Source: Karstenula rhodostoma CBS 690.94 | Taxonomy: Eukaryota; Ascomycota; Dothideomycetes; Pleosporales; Didymosphaeriaceae | Reading direction: 5' to 3' | DNA length: 64,000 nt | NCBI GenBank assembly: GCA_010093485.1 | Contig: MU001492.1 | Span: 2,341,122 to 2,405,121, forward strand | Part shown: in pieces, positions 10,601 through 21,078 of the stretch | How the letters are laid out: every line of letters begins with the position of its first letter | Position numbering within the stretch: position 1 is the stretch's first letter | Notes under the pieces: generated by a model | Told to the model about the DNA's origin: nothing | The model's database searches: none | Seen by the model: the letters and a program-made list of their open reading frames with translations, nothing else | Position numbers and translations under genes: made by a program

Positions 10601-11390
10601 TCCGATTTGGATCGACGTTCATGACCTTCCTGGGACAGACGCCGCCATTGGGTACAGCTTTCCCAAGCGAGCCACCGACTTGTGACCCTGACGATAATCG
10701 TCGCAACGCATTTGAGATGAAGGATCCCTTCGGTTGCTGCGGAACATATGGCTCGTGGGCAGTGTGGGTCTGGGTGGCGGCGGCGTGGATGCCATTCAGT
10801 GCGCCGTTAGCGGTCGCAGCCGCTCCTTCAGCGGCATTTATATTCGCCGACGATCCCTGGGCCTGGACCTGGGTTGTCTGTGCGGGCGAGTTCTGCGAGG
10901 AGAACTTGGAGCTGATGCTCGAGATCCACGAATTCTTGCGCAAACTCGTCCGGGACTCCGGGGGCGTGACGCTACCTGGCTGCGGCTTCTCAGAGCCGGC
11001 TCGGCCTAGCAGGGTCGGGCGCTTGGTGGGGATCTTCTGTGCTGGCGTCGGTGTCGGTGTTGATTGTGCGGGAGTCGGGGTCGAAGGTGCGGGAGACGGT
11101 GCTGAAGGTTGCTGGACAGCCAACGTGGCGGACTCCGGACTCTTGCGCTCGTTGTGGGTGCCGTTCGGGGGGAGGCCGCCGTGGGACGACGTCCTGGGGC
11201 GGGCGTCCTTGGGCAGACCTGGCGACGAAGGTGCGTACTGGCGATGGTGATGATCTGGAGAGCGCACTCTGTCAGCCACGAACATGTTTGGGATGCGCGG
11301 CACCGAAAAGAGTGGAACCGCCGCTCTCCGCTCACCTCGCGTAGAAGAGTGGTGCAGCCACGAGACATCGACGCCGTGAACGTCCTCCAT
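7659..11390 (-). CDS. mhp1: Mhp1-like leucine-rich-repeat (RNI-like) protein, cell wall biogenesis type
   Basis: Large protein of the group annotated in filamentous fungi as cell wall biogenesis protein Mhp1; naming is from overall architecture and is moderate. The N-terminal third is Pro/Ser/Thr-rich and disordered, then come a conserved block (NVDPNRTRCLVPELNQSKLRRVAF) and a Lys/Glu-rich segment (KKKEKKKRSEAERKE). About 400 residues of ribonuclease-inhibitor-like leucine-rich repeats follow (LDLTGSRL, KKLFLDDADL, FLDLSHNRDL, HVDIQGNPKI). The C-terminal ~300 residues are helical. Two introns are likely though the frame stays open through them: 8324-8368 (45 nt, GTAAGT/AACAG) and 11255-11335 (81 nt, GTGAGC, GCTGAC branch, CCAG). 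With both removed and the start at 11390 (MEDVHG) the protein is 1201 aa; the ATG at 11588 would add 66 low-complexity residues. Confidence 0.75.
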   Translation of the reverse strand: MEDVHGVDVSWLHHSSTRGERRAAVPLFSVPRIPNMFVADRVRSPDHHHRQYAPSSPGLPKDARPRTSSHGGLPPNGTHNERKSPESATLAVQQPSAPSPAPSTPTPAQSTPTPTPAQKIPTKRPTLLGRAGSEKPQPGSVTPPESRTSLRKNSWISSISSKFSSQNSPAQTTQVQAQGSSANINAAEGAAATANGALNGIHAAATQTHTAHEPYVPQQPKGSFISNALRRLSSGSQVGGSLGKAVPNGGVCPRKVMNVDPNRTRCLVPELNQSKLRRVAFCVDVEIAGGPRYKDEADSEERKPKLKDKKLKERGEGEALKHPESAAEEKEKVGDADAVASQLVAGTEQAPILDGTVAIDERSEPSKKKEKKKRSEAERKERKEKKRRKAEENGSVPLEITRDDDEVSADGASEGSTKPSPKHQDRPTTDPLRIYRRCCQLRETPILKRISDQLSNPTTIAHSAPGTVASLDLTGSRLQLADFVTLSDWLAVVPVKKLFLDDADLNDDKIRDILAGLLAAKVSQAGRRKKSTSGEANNGSENIEERSGVVKKLVLKNNPKITAEGWRHIALFIYMCKSLISLDMSMIPFPSSTLQSAPQVPNGSLGASSDRNAASKDIAEVISKAISGRLGGSKLEELLLSECGLSTSSIRKVVDGAIVSGVQRLGLAGNNIDEEGLEHIMHYIKSGVCQGLDLGGNTLRDSISRLTECFTKGCPLWALSVADCDLTPESLRILLPALGNLPNFIFLDLSHNRDLFSNSLSLCLLRKYMPQFKKLKRIHLTDVSLSQADVIGIAEVIPECPVIAHVDIQGNPKISALAAASTEEEQEEAAAVYASLTLAAKVSQTIVFLGVDVPGPESNEVVRALARQVIAYCLRNMQNIEGVPELQNASRDVVLPDVLQHLVGHADDTTVAPADDDAAPDDDYIVGGTGVAKALSYCLRQNESDLRRTSLPVSGTSTPRSNQPTVSEESHRARIMSKNLLENARNIRQRLQIALAREANAGNDLPYRKSFGMLFNCVSNLTVVGRLISLDQTLQGMIKRFEDEYPETRIQSSDAASTTSSIPSSSPPLSAVPTLSPSATDNVLHDSDEDEPKALRSRHNSDVNLASRAQTLEEGRLHRLGHRIRTEFINPSRPSSTHTEQANMSGSMHDFGLPPHVMALRNHFATYSGEHIRDMTEGAGWEKAFNDIVENAEELKRMEKENPEEFAKFRDTQIAALKNARSSVDLGDRWMTIGKENESAVED

Positions 11391-12481
11391 GGCGGGCAAC
11401 GTTGAAGGACGAGTGGCAGGCAGTGCTATCTCTGGCGATATTTGAAGCAAGCCATCAGTGGTCAAAAGCGTAGGCGACAAGGTTGGGCGTTCGGAGGAAA
11501 TGTCAGCGGGGCTCGAGGTAGAGGTTAGCCGGGCAGATGGGGGGTTCGGGAAAGATGATTGAAACAGTGGTCCAACCAACGGCTGCAACTGACTAGCACG
11601 CGGCTGAACAAAGTAAGGTAAGACACGATAAAAAGATGCACTCAGCGGATTGCGGTTGCGCGGCGCCGAAAGACGTCTTCAGATGTCTGGCAGCAATTAT
11701 CACGTCCTGCGAGCATCGGACCCTGGTCATGGGTTATGACGAGATGTGGAGCGCACTGAACTTCCAGCTCCTGCGAACGTGACTCCGGCTCCGCTCTGGT
11801 TCCGCTCCCGGATCACGACACTCGCGAAACTTCGAACGAGTCCAGGGCCAAAAAAAAAAATGAGGCGTCCCGTTGGCTTGCTCTTCGAACACCTGCTCTT
11901 GCGTATTCGTCATCCTTGCCACGCCGCACGACGACCTGCTGGCGCATTCTCTTTTCATTGCTCGTCGCTCATCGCTCGCCGTCGACGCTGTTTGTTGGAT
12001 GTTTTGGATACAACTTTATAATCGGCACTAAAACAAGTCGAGTAGAATCGGCCCATACATTACTTACCCTGGGGTAACAACCTGCACTGAGGCTTTTGGC
12101 GCAGCGCTGTAGCAGCGCTGTAATACGCTTTAAAACGACATGAAGGGCCGCCCACGAACAGAGGGCTGACTGAGCGCGGCTTAAATCTAAACCACTGAGT
12201 GGAGGCCATGGTACGCTGGTGGCGCTGACACCTGCATCGCAATATATTCAGACGCGAAATTCAGACGTCACGTGCAATCACTTCACGACGGATCCCTCAC
12301 GCAGAAAGAGTACAAGCAAGCGATTTGAAAAAGGGTATCGTGAATCATTCATAGTAGCATCCGGTTCATTCAAGGCTGCTTAGATATCCTGGCAGGTACA
12401 GTACCCATAGCCCCATGCATCCCCAGACGCCGTTGAACCTGCTTTTGTCATGAAGTGAAGAGAGAAAGGAGACGCTCCAGC
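11391..12481. other. intergenic, upstream of Mhp1-like gene
   Basis: 1.1 kb holding the promoter of the Mhp1-like gene and the 3' flank of RPL5. No gene-like ORF or RNA gene recognised. An A10 run lies near 11850. Confidence 0.5.
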
Positions 12482-13665
12482 TTAAGCCGTGAGCGTCTTG
12501 ATCTTCTCCTGGACGCGCTTCTCCTTCTCGGCCTTGGTGAGCTTGGAAGTCCTGTACTTGAGCGACTCCTTCTTCCACTCGTCCTTGGACTTCTTGGGAG
12601 CGTCGCCATCCTCCTTCTTCCAGGGGTCCTCGCGGATCTGCTTGTGGGCATCCTGGTACAACTCCTCAAGACCGTCAGCCTCCATGTCGTCGTCGAGGTA
12701 GCCGCTGAACTGGGACTTGTAGCGCTCTTCGTCATCGTCGGCAAGAGTCTCCATGTACTCAGCAACGTGACCTCCGAAGATGTACTTGCGGAGAGTCTCG
12801 GCGTCAAGCTCCTTGGACTCGATGTCGAAACCGGGGAAGCGGTTCTCGGAGTGGGGAACGTAGAGACCACCGTCGGAGGCACCCTTCAGGGCACCAAAGA
12901 CACGGGCACCGGTGGAGGTACGGACAAGACCGACGTCCAAGAAGACCTTGAAGGGGCGGCGCTCCTCACCATCGACCTCGGCGGCCTCAGTGAGAGAGAA
13001 CTCACCGTCGGCCTCCTCAACACCCTCGAAAGCCTCGTCAAGCTCGAGCTTCTTCAGGGTGCGGCGGGCGAGAAGGAGACCGACGGCATAGGCGGAAGAC
13101 CAGTTGGTGAGACCGTGCTAAACAGAGTTAGATTGTAGATAGTATTTACCGGAGATACACATACAGTGATGCCGTAGGGCTTGAGCTCGTGAGCGTACGC
13201 AGCCATGAAGACCTTGTCGCCGCCAATCTCAGAGGTGACGATCTGAGCAACGATGTCGCGGTTGGTGAAGCGGACGACGAGGCGGTACTTGGGCGCATTG
13301 TACTTGTTCTTGGCCTGGGTGGTCAAGCGCTTGCGGGCATAGTAGTCGGTCTTACCCTCGCGGCGGCGCTTGTACTTGACTTGGTACCGCCTGAGAGGTG
13401 TTAGAAGTCGCGAAGCGAGGGGAAGGAGAATGGAGAGCTTACGAGAAGTACGCTTTGTTTTTGACGAGCTTGGACTATTCCCCAGAGTCAGCAATTGACG
13501 CTTCAAACCCGTTTCGAAGCAGCTTGCAAAGACTCCCACACAAAACGTCGTCGGCGCACAAGGCCTGCTCAAGCAGAGTGTGGCAGAATCATAGAGAAGG
13601 CGGGCGCATGGCAGCTTCAATGAAGCGCCAGCCGCGGTGAGTCGAGGTTAACTTACGAAAGTCAT
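12482..13665 (-). CDS. RPL5: 60S ribosomal protein L5 (uL18)
   Basis: Large-subunit protein that binds 5S rRNA and is loaded with it into the pre-60S particle. Exons 13665-13657, 13474-13443, 13390-13165 and 13117-12482 give 300 aa, the normal length. The protein begins [36 protein letters not shown] (written here only in part by motif: [22 protein letters not shown]), then [31 protein letters not shown] and the C-terminal basic block [15 protein letters not shown]. The first coding exon has only 9 nt (Met-Thr-Phe) and the second 32 nt, typical of intron-rich 5' ends of fungal ribosomal protein genes. Codon use is strongly C-ending, as expected for a highly expressed gene. Identification is very secure. 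Confidence 0.97.
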
Positions 13666-14256
13666 CTTGAACGTTGGACCGAGATGTTGGCTGGTGTTTG
13701 AAGCCAAAGTTCGCTGGGAGATTTATGTGTGCGGTGCTAAGCGAGCGGCGCCAAGTCCTTTTCTGGTGTTTCAGCAAGGGCGAAGATCGCGAACGCGGGT
13801 GGGTGACCACAGTGGAACATCGACTCCTCGCAGGAACGCGCATAATATGTTTGTCATACTGCTAAACGCTCGTGCATACTGCTTTGTAAAACCCTCAATC
13901 CGTCTCAGCGAAAATGCTTTATTCATTGACAAGTGCATCTCACATTCCAGCTGCATTCATGCATGGCCAATGCAATGGACTAGAGATCAAATCGTTGTAC
14001 CTACAATTGACGACTTGAAAATTGAAACGCGTCCTATGCTTCTCAGATCATGCTGTTAGACTGATACCCGTCGCATAAATCTGGGGAGCATCTACCCCAA
14101 AGCTGTAATGGAGATGGTGCACAGGCCACCCATGGACGTAGCTTCCACAGCCCCTCCACGTCAACTGGTCGCTCCTGCCTGCGACTCTGCGCATAAGCTG
14201 CTCAACACCACACTTTACCTCCTCATTCCCTCATCTCCTGACGTATTGCGGGCAGG
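13666..14256. promoter_or_regulatory. shared divergent promoter region, RPL5 / ARP2
   Basis: A 591-bp spacer between the divergent start codons of RPL5 and ARP2. Both promoters must lie here. I did not recognise a specific ribosomal-protein promoter motif. Confidence 0.6.
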
Positions 14257-15705
14257 ATGGCGGAGGTCCCCATTGGTATGGCGAATTGCGCATGCTCAAG
14301 TCTATCTCGGCTTTGCTGACGCTCCCCAGTCCTCGACGGCGGAACCGGTTTCCTGAAGGCAGGCTATGCCGGACAGGTTTGTTGGCAACTGTGAGGATAT
14401 CATGTGCACATCTAACAGAAGCTCTGCAGAACTTTCCCGACCACCAGTACCCCTCGATAGTCGGCCGACCGATCCTACGTTCCGAAGAGCGGGATGGAGA
14501 CATCGTGGTCAAGGACATAATGTGCGGAGACGAGGCGGCGGCGGCCCGATCGATGCTTCAGATCACATACCCTGTACGTCGTTGCTCAGCAAGTGTTGAG
14601 GACGCCCTCGTCTCTGCTAGGCTGCGCTAACTTCGTCTCACCGCCGACAGATGGAAAATGGTATCGTGAAGCGCTGGGACGACATGCAACACCTTTGGGA
14701 CTACACCTTCTTCGAAAAGATGCACCTAGACCCCACGGGCCGCAAGATTCTCCTTACCGAGCCACCAATGAATCCTCTAAAGAACCGCGAGCAGATGTGC
14801 GAAGTTATGTTTGAGCGTTACGATTTTGGTGGAGTGTACGTGGCTATACAGGCTGTGCTCGCTCTATACGCTCAGGGTCTTTCCTCGGGGGTGGTGGTAG
14901 ACTCCGGCGATGGTGTCACGCACATTGTTCCGGTCTACGAAAGCACGGTGCTCAACCACTTGACACGACGATTGGATGTGGCTGGTCGCGACGTCACTCG
15001 GAATCTGATCGCTCTGCTACTACGAAGAGGATACGCTCTCAACCGAACTGCCGACTTCGAGACTGTGCGGCAAATCAAGGAGAAACTTTGCTACGTCTCG
15101 TACGATTTGGAACTCGATCAACGCCTGAGCGAGGACACCACGGTTCTCGTAGAGTCCTACACCCTACCCGACGGCCGCGTCATCCGAGTCGGCAGCGAAC
15201 GCTTCGAAGCCCCCGAGTGTCTATTCCAGCCGCACTTGGTTGACGTGGAGCAACCTGGCATCGCCGAATTCCTGTTCAATACGATCCAGTCTGCCGACGT
15301 CGACGTACGAAGCAGCTTGTACAAGGCTATCGTACTTAGTGGTGGAAGCAGCATGTACCCCGGTCTGCCCAGCCGTCTGGAGAAGGAGCTCAAACAGCTC
15401 TGGCTTACCAAGGTGTTGGGCGGCAACCCCGAGCGATTGAACGTACGTATGCAGCCACCCGGCTTCGTTCACAACTCACGTAACCTTTGTAGAAATTCAA
15501 GGTCCGCATTGAAGACCCGCCTAGACGCCGACATATGGTCTTTCTGGGAGGAGCGGTGCTTGCGAACATTGTAAGTCACCTTTTGTTTTGTGTGAGAATG
15601 GCAACTGACTCTGAGTAGATGGCGGACAAGGAGGATATGTGGATATCAAAACAGGAGTGGGAAGAACAGGGTACAAGGGCGTTGGAGAAGCTTGGTGCCA
15701 GATAG
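14257..15705 (+). CDS. ARP2: actin-related protein 2 (Arp2/3 complex subunit)
   Basis: Arp2 subunit of the Arp2/3 complex, which nucleates branched actin at endocytic patches. Exons 14257-14275, 14330-14376, 14430-14573, 14651-15442, 15493-15570 and 15619-15705 give 388 aa, the usual Arp2 length. Actin-fold signatures: [14 protein letters not shown] (phosphate 1), [33 protein letters not shown] (phosphate 2), [19 protein letters not shown] (adenosine loop), and a C-terminus with [28 protein letters not shown] split by the last intron (motif given in pieces: [10 protein letters not shown], then [11 protein letters not shown]). All five introns are 48-77 nt. Arp2 rather than actin or Arp3 is indicated by length and by [13 protein letters not shown] and [15 protein letters not shown]. 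Identification is secure. Confidence 0.97.
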
Positions 15706-17860
15706 TGCAGCGATACCCGAAAGCGGGCACAACGTAGCATTGAAACAGGAGAATGAACCGAAAAATACCATCATCAGATGCAAGTACCAAAGGTTGTGCT
15801 ACCGAACATTCCATGTTACCCACCGTCGGTCACCTCGCCCCACAGCCCGTCCTATGGTGGCTTTGCCGGTTCCGGTGAGTTGGAGTGGGAGTCGCCGGAC
15901 AAACGGCGCTGATTTGTTCTTTGATAACATGAAACGGATGAAGGGTGGGTCCTACATGAAGGCTCCTTTGTTTGCGGTTATCATCTAGTGTCGTGAACTT
16001 GAGTGCTGCAATCGCCAGCTCAGCTTTCGATCAGCGTTGCGTGTGTGGTACGTACGCACTTAGTGAAGCGCTCCATTGCCACCTGCCTCTTCAACAGCCG
16101 CACCCAAGCCGTCGGGACAGTTATGGAAAATTTGCTGCGTCCGAATGTCTCCGTGTCCGGCGGCTGAGAGAGGGCGTGACTGCATCGACGGGAGATCGAC
16201 CGCGGGATTCGTACTGTGTGCTCTTTTGATTGCGACTACGCGCCCATTCTACTTCACGCCTAGCTTGCTCCGGAAAGCACGTGCATATGTATACCTGCTT
16301 GAGTGGGATGCCTTCACCTTTGCCGACATTCGCACCTAACCAATGTTATTGTTCCATATGCCCGAAGCTTCTCTAGTTGCAGGCATGAAAACAACGGCGC
16401 AGCGCCTTTGGGATGGAAGCTTAGGGCTGGAACGCTTTCCTTTGTAGGATTGCATGACGAAGTCCAAAAATCATACATTCCTTGTAGTGTTTGGATGCGC
16501 TTTGTGGGGCGTTGGCGTGATTGTGAGCCTGAAAGAAACTGGATCCAAACAATATCGGGTTGCGGCTCGATGTCGCGACGCTTGGTAGTGCGTAGTGTTC
16601 CATGCACGTAATTCCGGAGAGGTGGCACAGAGGAAGAGGAGTACGGGCTTTACGGGCGGCAGTGCTAAGAGGGGATAGCTGCAAATTCAGGCAGGATATG
16701 GTGAGCCGATCGAAGCCTTCTCGCTTGAGGCGCTTAGAGCTGGACACAGACAAGGGAGGTTTTGCAGCGCCGAGGAGACGAAGAGACAAAGAGACGCATG
16801 CGGGAAACAGCCAGTAAGGTCTCGGGAGCAGGCGTTCGTGCGATGGGCGTCAGCCATCACGTTCAGACCCAGGGCGCAGATATCTTATATCAGGGCACAT
16901 TGCGAGTGTAGAGGGCGTTAGTAGCCCGCGCCAGGAGGGCACGTGAACATGCGCCATCCATCGTGCCATGGTGGAAGGAGGATTCCGCCGGAAATTCGGC
17001 TCTCACGATGCCCAGCGAGGTGCTGCGTCATGGACCAACAGACAACAACGAGCGAATGCGACGATGCCTCGCTAGCGGGCTCAGATTGAGCCCGCCTGCC
17101 GGCCAAGGCGGTAGATGGCGATGCGCACCAGCCGGGTCTGCGAGGCGTCAATGTGCTGGCGCTTAAGTACTGCGCTGGTCTCTTCTTCTTCTCTCGCCAT
17201 CTCGCGATACTGTAGCGACTGCTCCACAATATCCAACGCTCATACTGCCAGTGCCCAAGTGCCTGCATTGGGGGTGTCTTTCTGCAGGGAGCCGCCACCG
17301 CCGCCTTTTTCATGCGCAATCCCCATCAGTCGTACCCATTTCCGCCGACGTTGCAGCTTCGATAGCCAGAAACATTGCCTTCTCAGGACCGCACCGCCGG
17401 CGTCAGGACTTCCCAACGCCTACCCATACAACAGGGCCCACGCTGCCTTCTTTTCCGGAAATAGCGCGACAGCGGTGCACCTGGCGGAAGATCGACTGTC
17501 TTGCTGCCGTATCAGTTGCCTTCCAAGATTCAAGCATTCCAGGACCCTTCCGCCGCCAATATATTAGTGTCGCCTGGCGCCTGCACTGCCGGGCTCTCTC
17601 ATTCACGAGCAGCATTGTGTAGAGTCGCCGGCTTTGTTTTAAATCGTGCTGCCCTGCATTAAAAGCTCATTCTCGTCGACTTGTTGAAGCCGACCCCATT
17701 CGCAAACGTCATAGCATACCGGAGCCTAGCTTGCACTTTTACGCTACGCACCATCCACACCTCGGCAACTTCACCCACTCTGGGTTCCCGCACTGGCAAC
17801 GGCCTCGCGTTACTCCTGGGTACCCTGACAGACGGCACACACTCGACTGCACGTACCCTC
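15706..17860. other. gene-poor intergenic region
   Basis: 2.1 kb without a recognisable gene. Short overlapping ORFs in several frames show no conserved motif, and I found no tRNA A/B-box pair or 5S rRNA. The right end (about 17.2-17.86 kb) is pyrimidine-rich on the + strand and probably carries the promoter and 5' UTR of the following small gene. Confidence 0.5.
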
Positions 17861-18409
17861 ATGTCATCTCGACCTGACCGCAACATGCCAAGCTCTCCGC
17901 TCTCACCCAGGATGGACTCGATCAACATTCCCTCCCAGGCTCGCCGTCGTCCCCCTCTCGCACACATGCGTCAATCGTCAGGAACTGCCGCCAGCCTGCG
18001 CTTGCCCTCGCTGCCGCGTTTCCACCCAGCCAACTTTTCCTCGCAAGGCTCCAGCGGCGCAGGGACACCGACGACGAACCCGAACTCGCCGCAGCCCCCG
18101 CTCTCTCCCCGAGCCCACCAGAGGCACTACTCCGAGGTTCAGCGCCAACTGTACTCTTATCAACAACAGATCATGGCCAACGCAGCTCGCCAGGCACGCG
18201 CCAGCACGAAGCCCTCTAGCCCCAAGCTCGCCCCTCTCGACAGCCCAGGACCTGTCACTCCCATGGAACTCGAAGGCGCCGATGGCTACCTCACCGCCCG
18301 TATGACCTCCAACGATGCGGCCGCCCATGTGGAGAAGCTGATTCGGGACGAGGCCGCCCGTCGTGGCGACATCTCACCTGGACGAACCACTTCTGTTGGA
18401 GGTCGGTGA
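17861..18409 (+). CDS. small Ser/Pro-rich protein, unknown function
   Basis: Single-exon gene of 182 aa from the ATG at 17861; the frame is open further up to 17681 but that extension is less like the rest. Composition is rich in Ser, Pro, Arg and Ala with many SP pairs (SSPLSPR, NSPQPPLSPRA, SSPKLAPLDSPG), so it is probably disordered and a possible phosphorylation target. A short helical Gln/Ala-rich stretch (SEVQRQLYSYQQQIMANAARQ, residues ~90-110) and a C-terminal helix (AAAHVEKLIRDEAARRG) are the only ordered-looking parts. I do not recognise a family. The regular third-position pattern and lack of stops support coding. Confidence 0.6.
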   Translation: MSSRPDRNMPSSPLSPRMDSINIPSQARRRPPLAHMRQSSGTAASLRLPSLPRFHPANFSSQGSSGAGTPTTNPNSPQPPLSPRAHQRHYSEVQRQLYSYQQQIMANAARQARASTKPSSPKLAPLDSPGPVTPMELEGADGYLTARMTSNDAAAHVEKLIRDEAARRGDISPGRTTSVGGR

Positions 18410-20330
18410 CTCGCCGAGCACAAAACATCACATCCATGCTCACACAAACAAGAAAAGGATAAACCCGAACCAACTGGACACGGTCGCAACCGCAAGTAAT
18501 TCCGTTGGTGGTCAAGAGAACGGCGATGCTCCAAGAGTTTCGATTAGGCACGCTTCATCATCTTACATGCACTCATCTTCCCGGCGTTATCGAGCATCAC
18601 AGGCGTTCTATATCACCAAACAAGCATCTCATCATCAGCGAAGTCGAGCTCAAGACATTTGGATCAACACAAAAATTACTTCTCACGCCGTTCCCCTCGC
18701 GCTAGCTTCACGCAAAAGGGACTGCACAAAAAGCGTGGAGCTGGGAATGGAGCTGTACAGCGCGTCATGTCGGCTTCTTTGACGGTGGATGTTTCTCTAA
18801 CGATGGCGTTTCTCCCCTGTCTTTCGTTTGTCGCCACAACACCCAAGAGCTGGACGTGTGGGCGTCGACATTCACTTTACCCTTCTCCTTTGATACCAAA
18901 CTTTCCGTATGCTTATTTATCCCGCCTGTCTATAGCTATGTACATAGCGCTCCGCCTTCGGCGTAGAGCCGGGCAGATTCAGGGCTCAATGGTCTTGTAT
19001 GACCTCCATGTATCCAATTCAATACCATACATGTCCTATACCTATACCTAAATTGGAACCTCGACTGGATTTGACAGCATGTTCCAAGACTGGCGACTTC
19101 GTGATACACGGTGATTTGAGGTCGCCCAGCCAATGGCGCCTTCCTAATCCATGCACAGCCGTGCAACGCCTTGCCGAGACATCCGGTACCATCGCCACTC
19201 ATGCACGAAACACAAATGTCCAGTTTCTCAGGCTCACCGACGATTTGCGCAGTGTTGCGCTCGACGACGCCCCGCCTTCCTCCTACGCTGGGATCTACAA
19301 GACAACAACAAGCCCTTCTTACGCGCTACGACCCATCCATGGGCAATTCTCGCCAACCAAAGCCGCGCGCTACGATCCTTCCACGCCACTTTTGCAGAAG
19401 ACGTCTTGGCAGGGTACCTACACCAAACACGGAGCATGCGGTTACGTCGTTGTGCATCACGCCTCTCCCGTCGGCTAGCTTGCTGCAGGTGCGATGCGGT
19501 CCCCGTGCGCTCGCGTGTCAGAAAACAGTCACGCACGGCGTATCGAACGAAAGCGTGCCACGACCGGAAGAAATCTGAGACACGACGATCATTGCTGTTG
19601 CTGTATTTGAAATGCACAGCGAAGGCACCACAAAGCCGCTAGAACAACCAATCATCCACCTAGCCACGTACCGACAGCGAGGACAGCTACCTCGAAGCCC
19701 CCGCAGGGTTTTCCAAATAACCCTAACCCTATGCACTGCGAAGATTCGTCGGAAAAACGAATATCAATTCACATGTCACCGTGCGATTCGCCGACGGGAA
19801 AAAGATATTCGCCGTTCCGCTACTAATCAATCAACTGTTGAACAGCAGACTTGATGACATTTCTGCGATACGGCAAATCGATTGGAGATGATTCAGGCTA
19901 TGAAACACGCGCTTCCGGCGGCAGTGCATGAGGCCAAGTTTATCAGCATTCCCACGATCCCCTCGCCACTCGTTTCCGCAGCACAGAAGTGACCAAGAAG
20001 TCGAAGATAGGCACCACTAACCGACCTTCGACCTGTTATTCGCATCTTGCCAAACTTGCGCCAACGAGCAGGGAGCGTCCTTGTCAACCAGTCCCTGTTT
20101 CCCGCCATATGGTCTGCCCCGCAACGGCAAGTGGGATCGAGGGCACCGGCTCACGTTGGCACCAGAGCCATGTTGAGAATTGCGCTCGGATCACGGTTGT
20201 CCACCTTGCCGTATTGGAAGGTCCACAAAGTACGAGCTCACTCATCAGTTATGGTGGTTACTGCAGCCGACCATGCCCGAGAAGATTGAATACCCTACTG
20301 ACTCAGATTGGCTTTGCGTCCCCCACATCA

Positions 20331-20372
20331 CTGAGTCACTGAGTCATTGAATCACAGAATCACAGAATTACA
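20331..20372. repeat. degenerate 8-9 bp tandem repeat
   Basis: Successive imperfect copies of CACTGAGT and CACAGAAT-like units over about 40 bp. Short and diverged. Confidence 0.6.
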
Positions 20373-20711
20373 TGGTTAAAGGAATGAGTTGACGCCATGA
20401 TGCAGCTGGTGCACGAAAAAGTCACGGTCACGGTGCGGATGCAAAGTGACATCGTCGACGACACTGCGCTAATGGCGCGGTTTTGCCGGCGCATAGGAAT
20501 GCATTGCGAGTCACGCGGTGCTAGTCTCGGGAAACAAGGGCGATCATCTGTGTCGGAAGAAGAGAAATACGAGTTTGAGGGCTTCGCGGGTTTGCCCGGG
20601 CCACTATATCACTCTATCCCACGCAGTGCACCTCACCGAACGTAGATGGGGTTCGGATGCCAGGGCCCATGAACACTTCGGCACTGTTTGCCACTCACTC
20701 TTCCTGTGATT

Positions 20712-21078
20712 ACGATTTTCTCATTGTTGACACGACGTAACATGGTAGACAAAGTATAGACTGCGGCCGCCGCCTAGTAGTTAGTATCCTGCTGTTACGG
20801 ACCAGCGGTAGTTCGCCATTTCCATTTTCGCGTTTTGTTCTGGCTTGTGTTGGACAGACGCTTCTGTTCAGGGCAATCCTGACTGATTGCGCTAGAACCA
20901 CTTTCTCTCGTTGGACGGTAGACTGGGCGTATCCCAGTAACCATATGTTCAGCTCCTCACTCAAATGGCAATGTTATCTTCTTTTGTATTACTATTAGGC
21001 AGCAGTCGCAGTCTATGTTTTTGTCCATCACTTCACGGAACACCACTTCGTGGTTTGTGTCAGCAATTAGAAAACCAT
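20712..21078. mobile_element. MITE-like element with ~70-bp imperfect terminal inverted repeats
   Basis: The left arm (about 20712-20785) reads GATTTTCTCATTGTTGACAC and continues to a block GTAGACAAAGTATAGACTGC. The right arm (about 20985-21078) is its reverse complement with mismatches: GGTTTTCTAATTGCTGACAC on the minus strand, followed by ATGGACAAAAACATAGACTGC. The left arm lacks ~9 bp that the right arm and another copy at 48.8 kb carry, including a small palindrome ACCACGAAGTGGT. The interior (~200 bp) has no transposase ORF, so the element would be non-autonomous. I could not define a target-site duplication. Partial related copies are at 26641-26700 and 48823-48890. Confidence 0.6.

Noticed and set aside
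10576..11250. 224-codon ORF on the + strand, Gly/Val/Cys-rich
   Set aside because: It is antisense to the Pro/Ser-rich N-terminal part of the Mhp1-like gene; such composition leaves the opposite strand open by chance.
12455..13138. 227-codon ORF on the + strand, Leu/Gly-rich
   Set aside because: Antisense to RPL5, whose strong codon bias removes stops from the other strand.
18999..19642. Overlapping ORFs of 127-163 codons in several frames
   Set aside because: No frame shows domain-like sequence or splice-linked extension; open frames in all directions suggest chance.
19719..19732. Telomere-like AACCCTAACCCTAT
   Set aside because: Only about two CCCTAA units; too short to be a telomeric or interstitial telomere tract.
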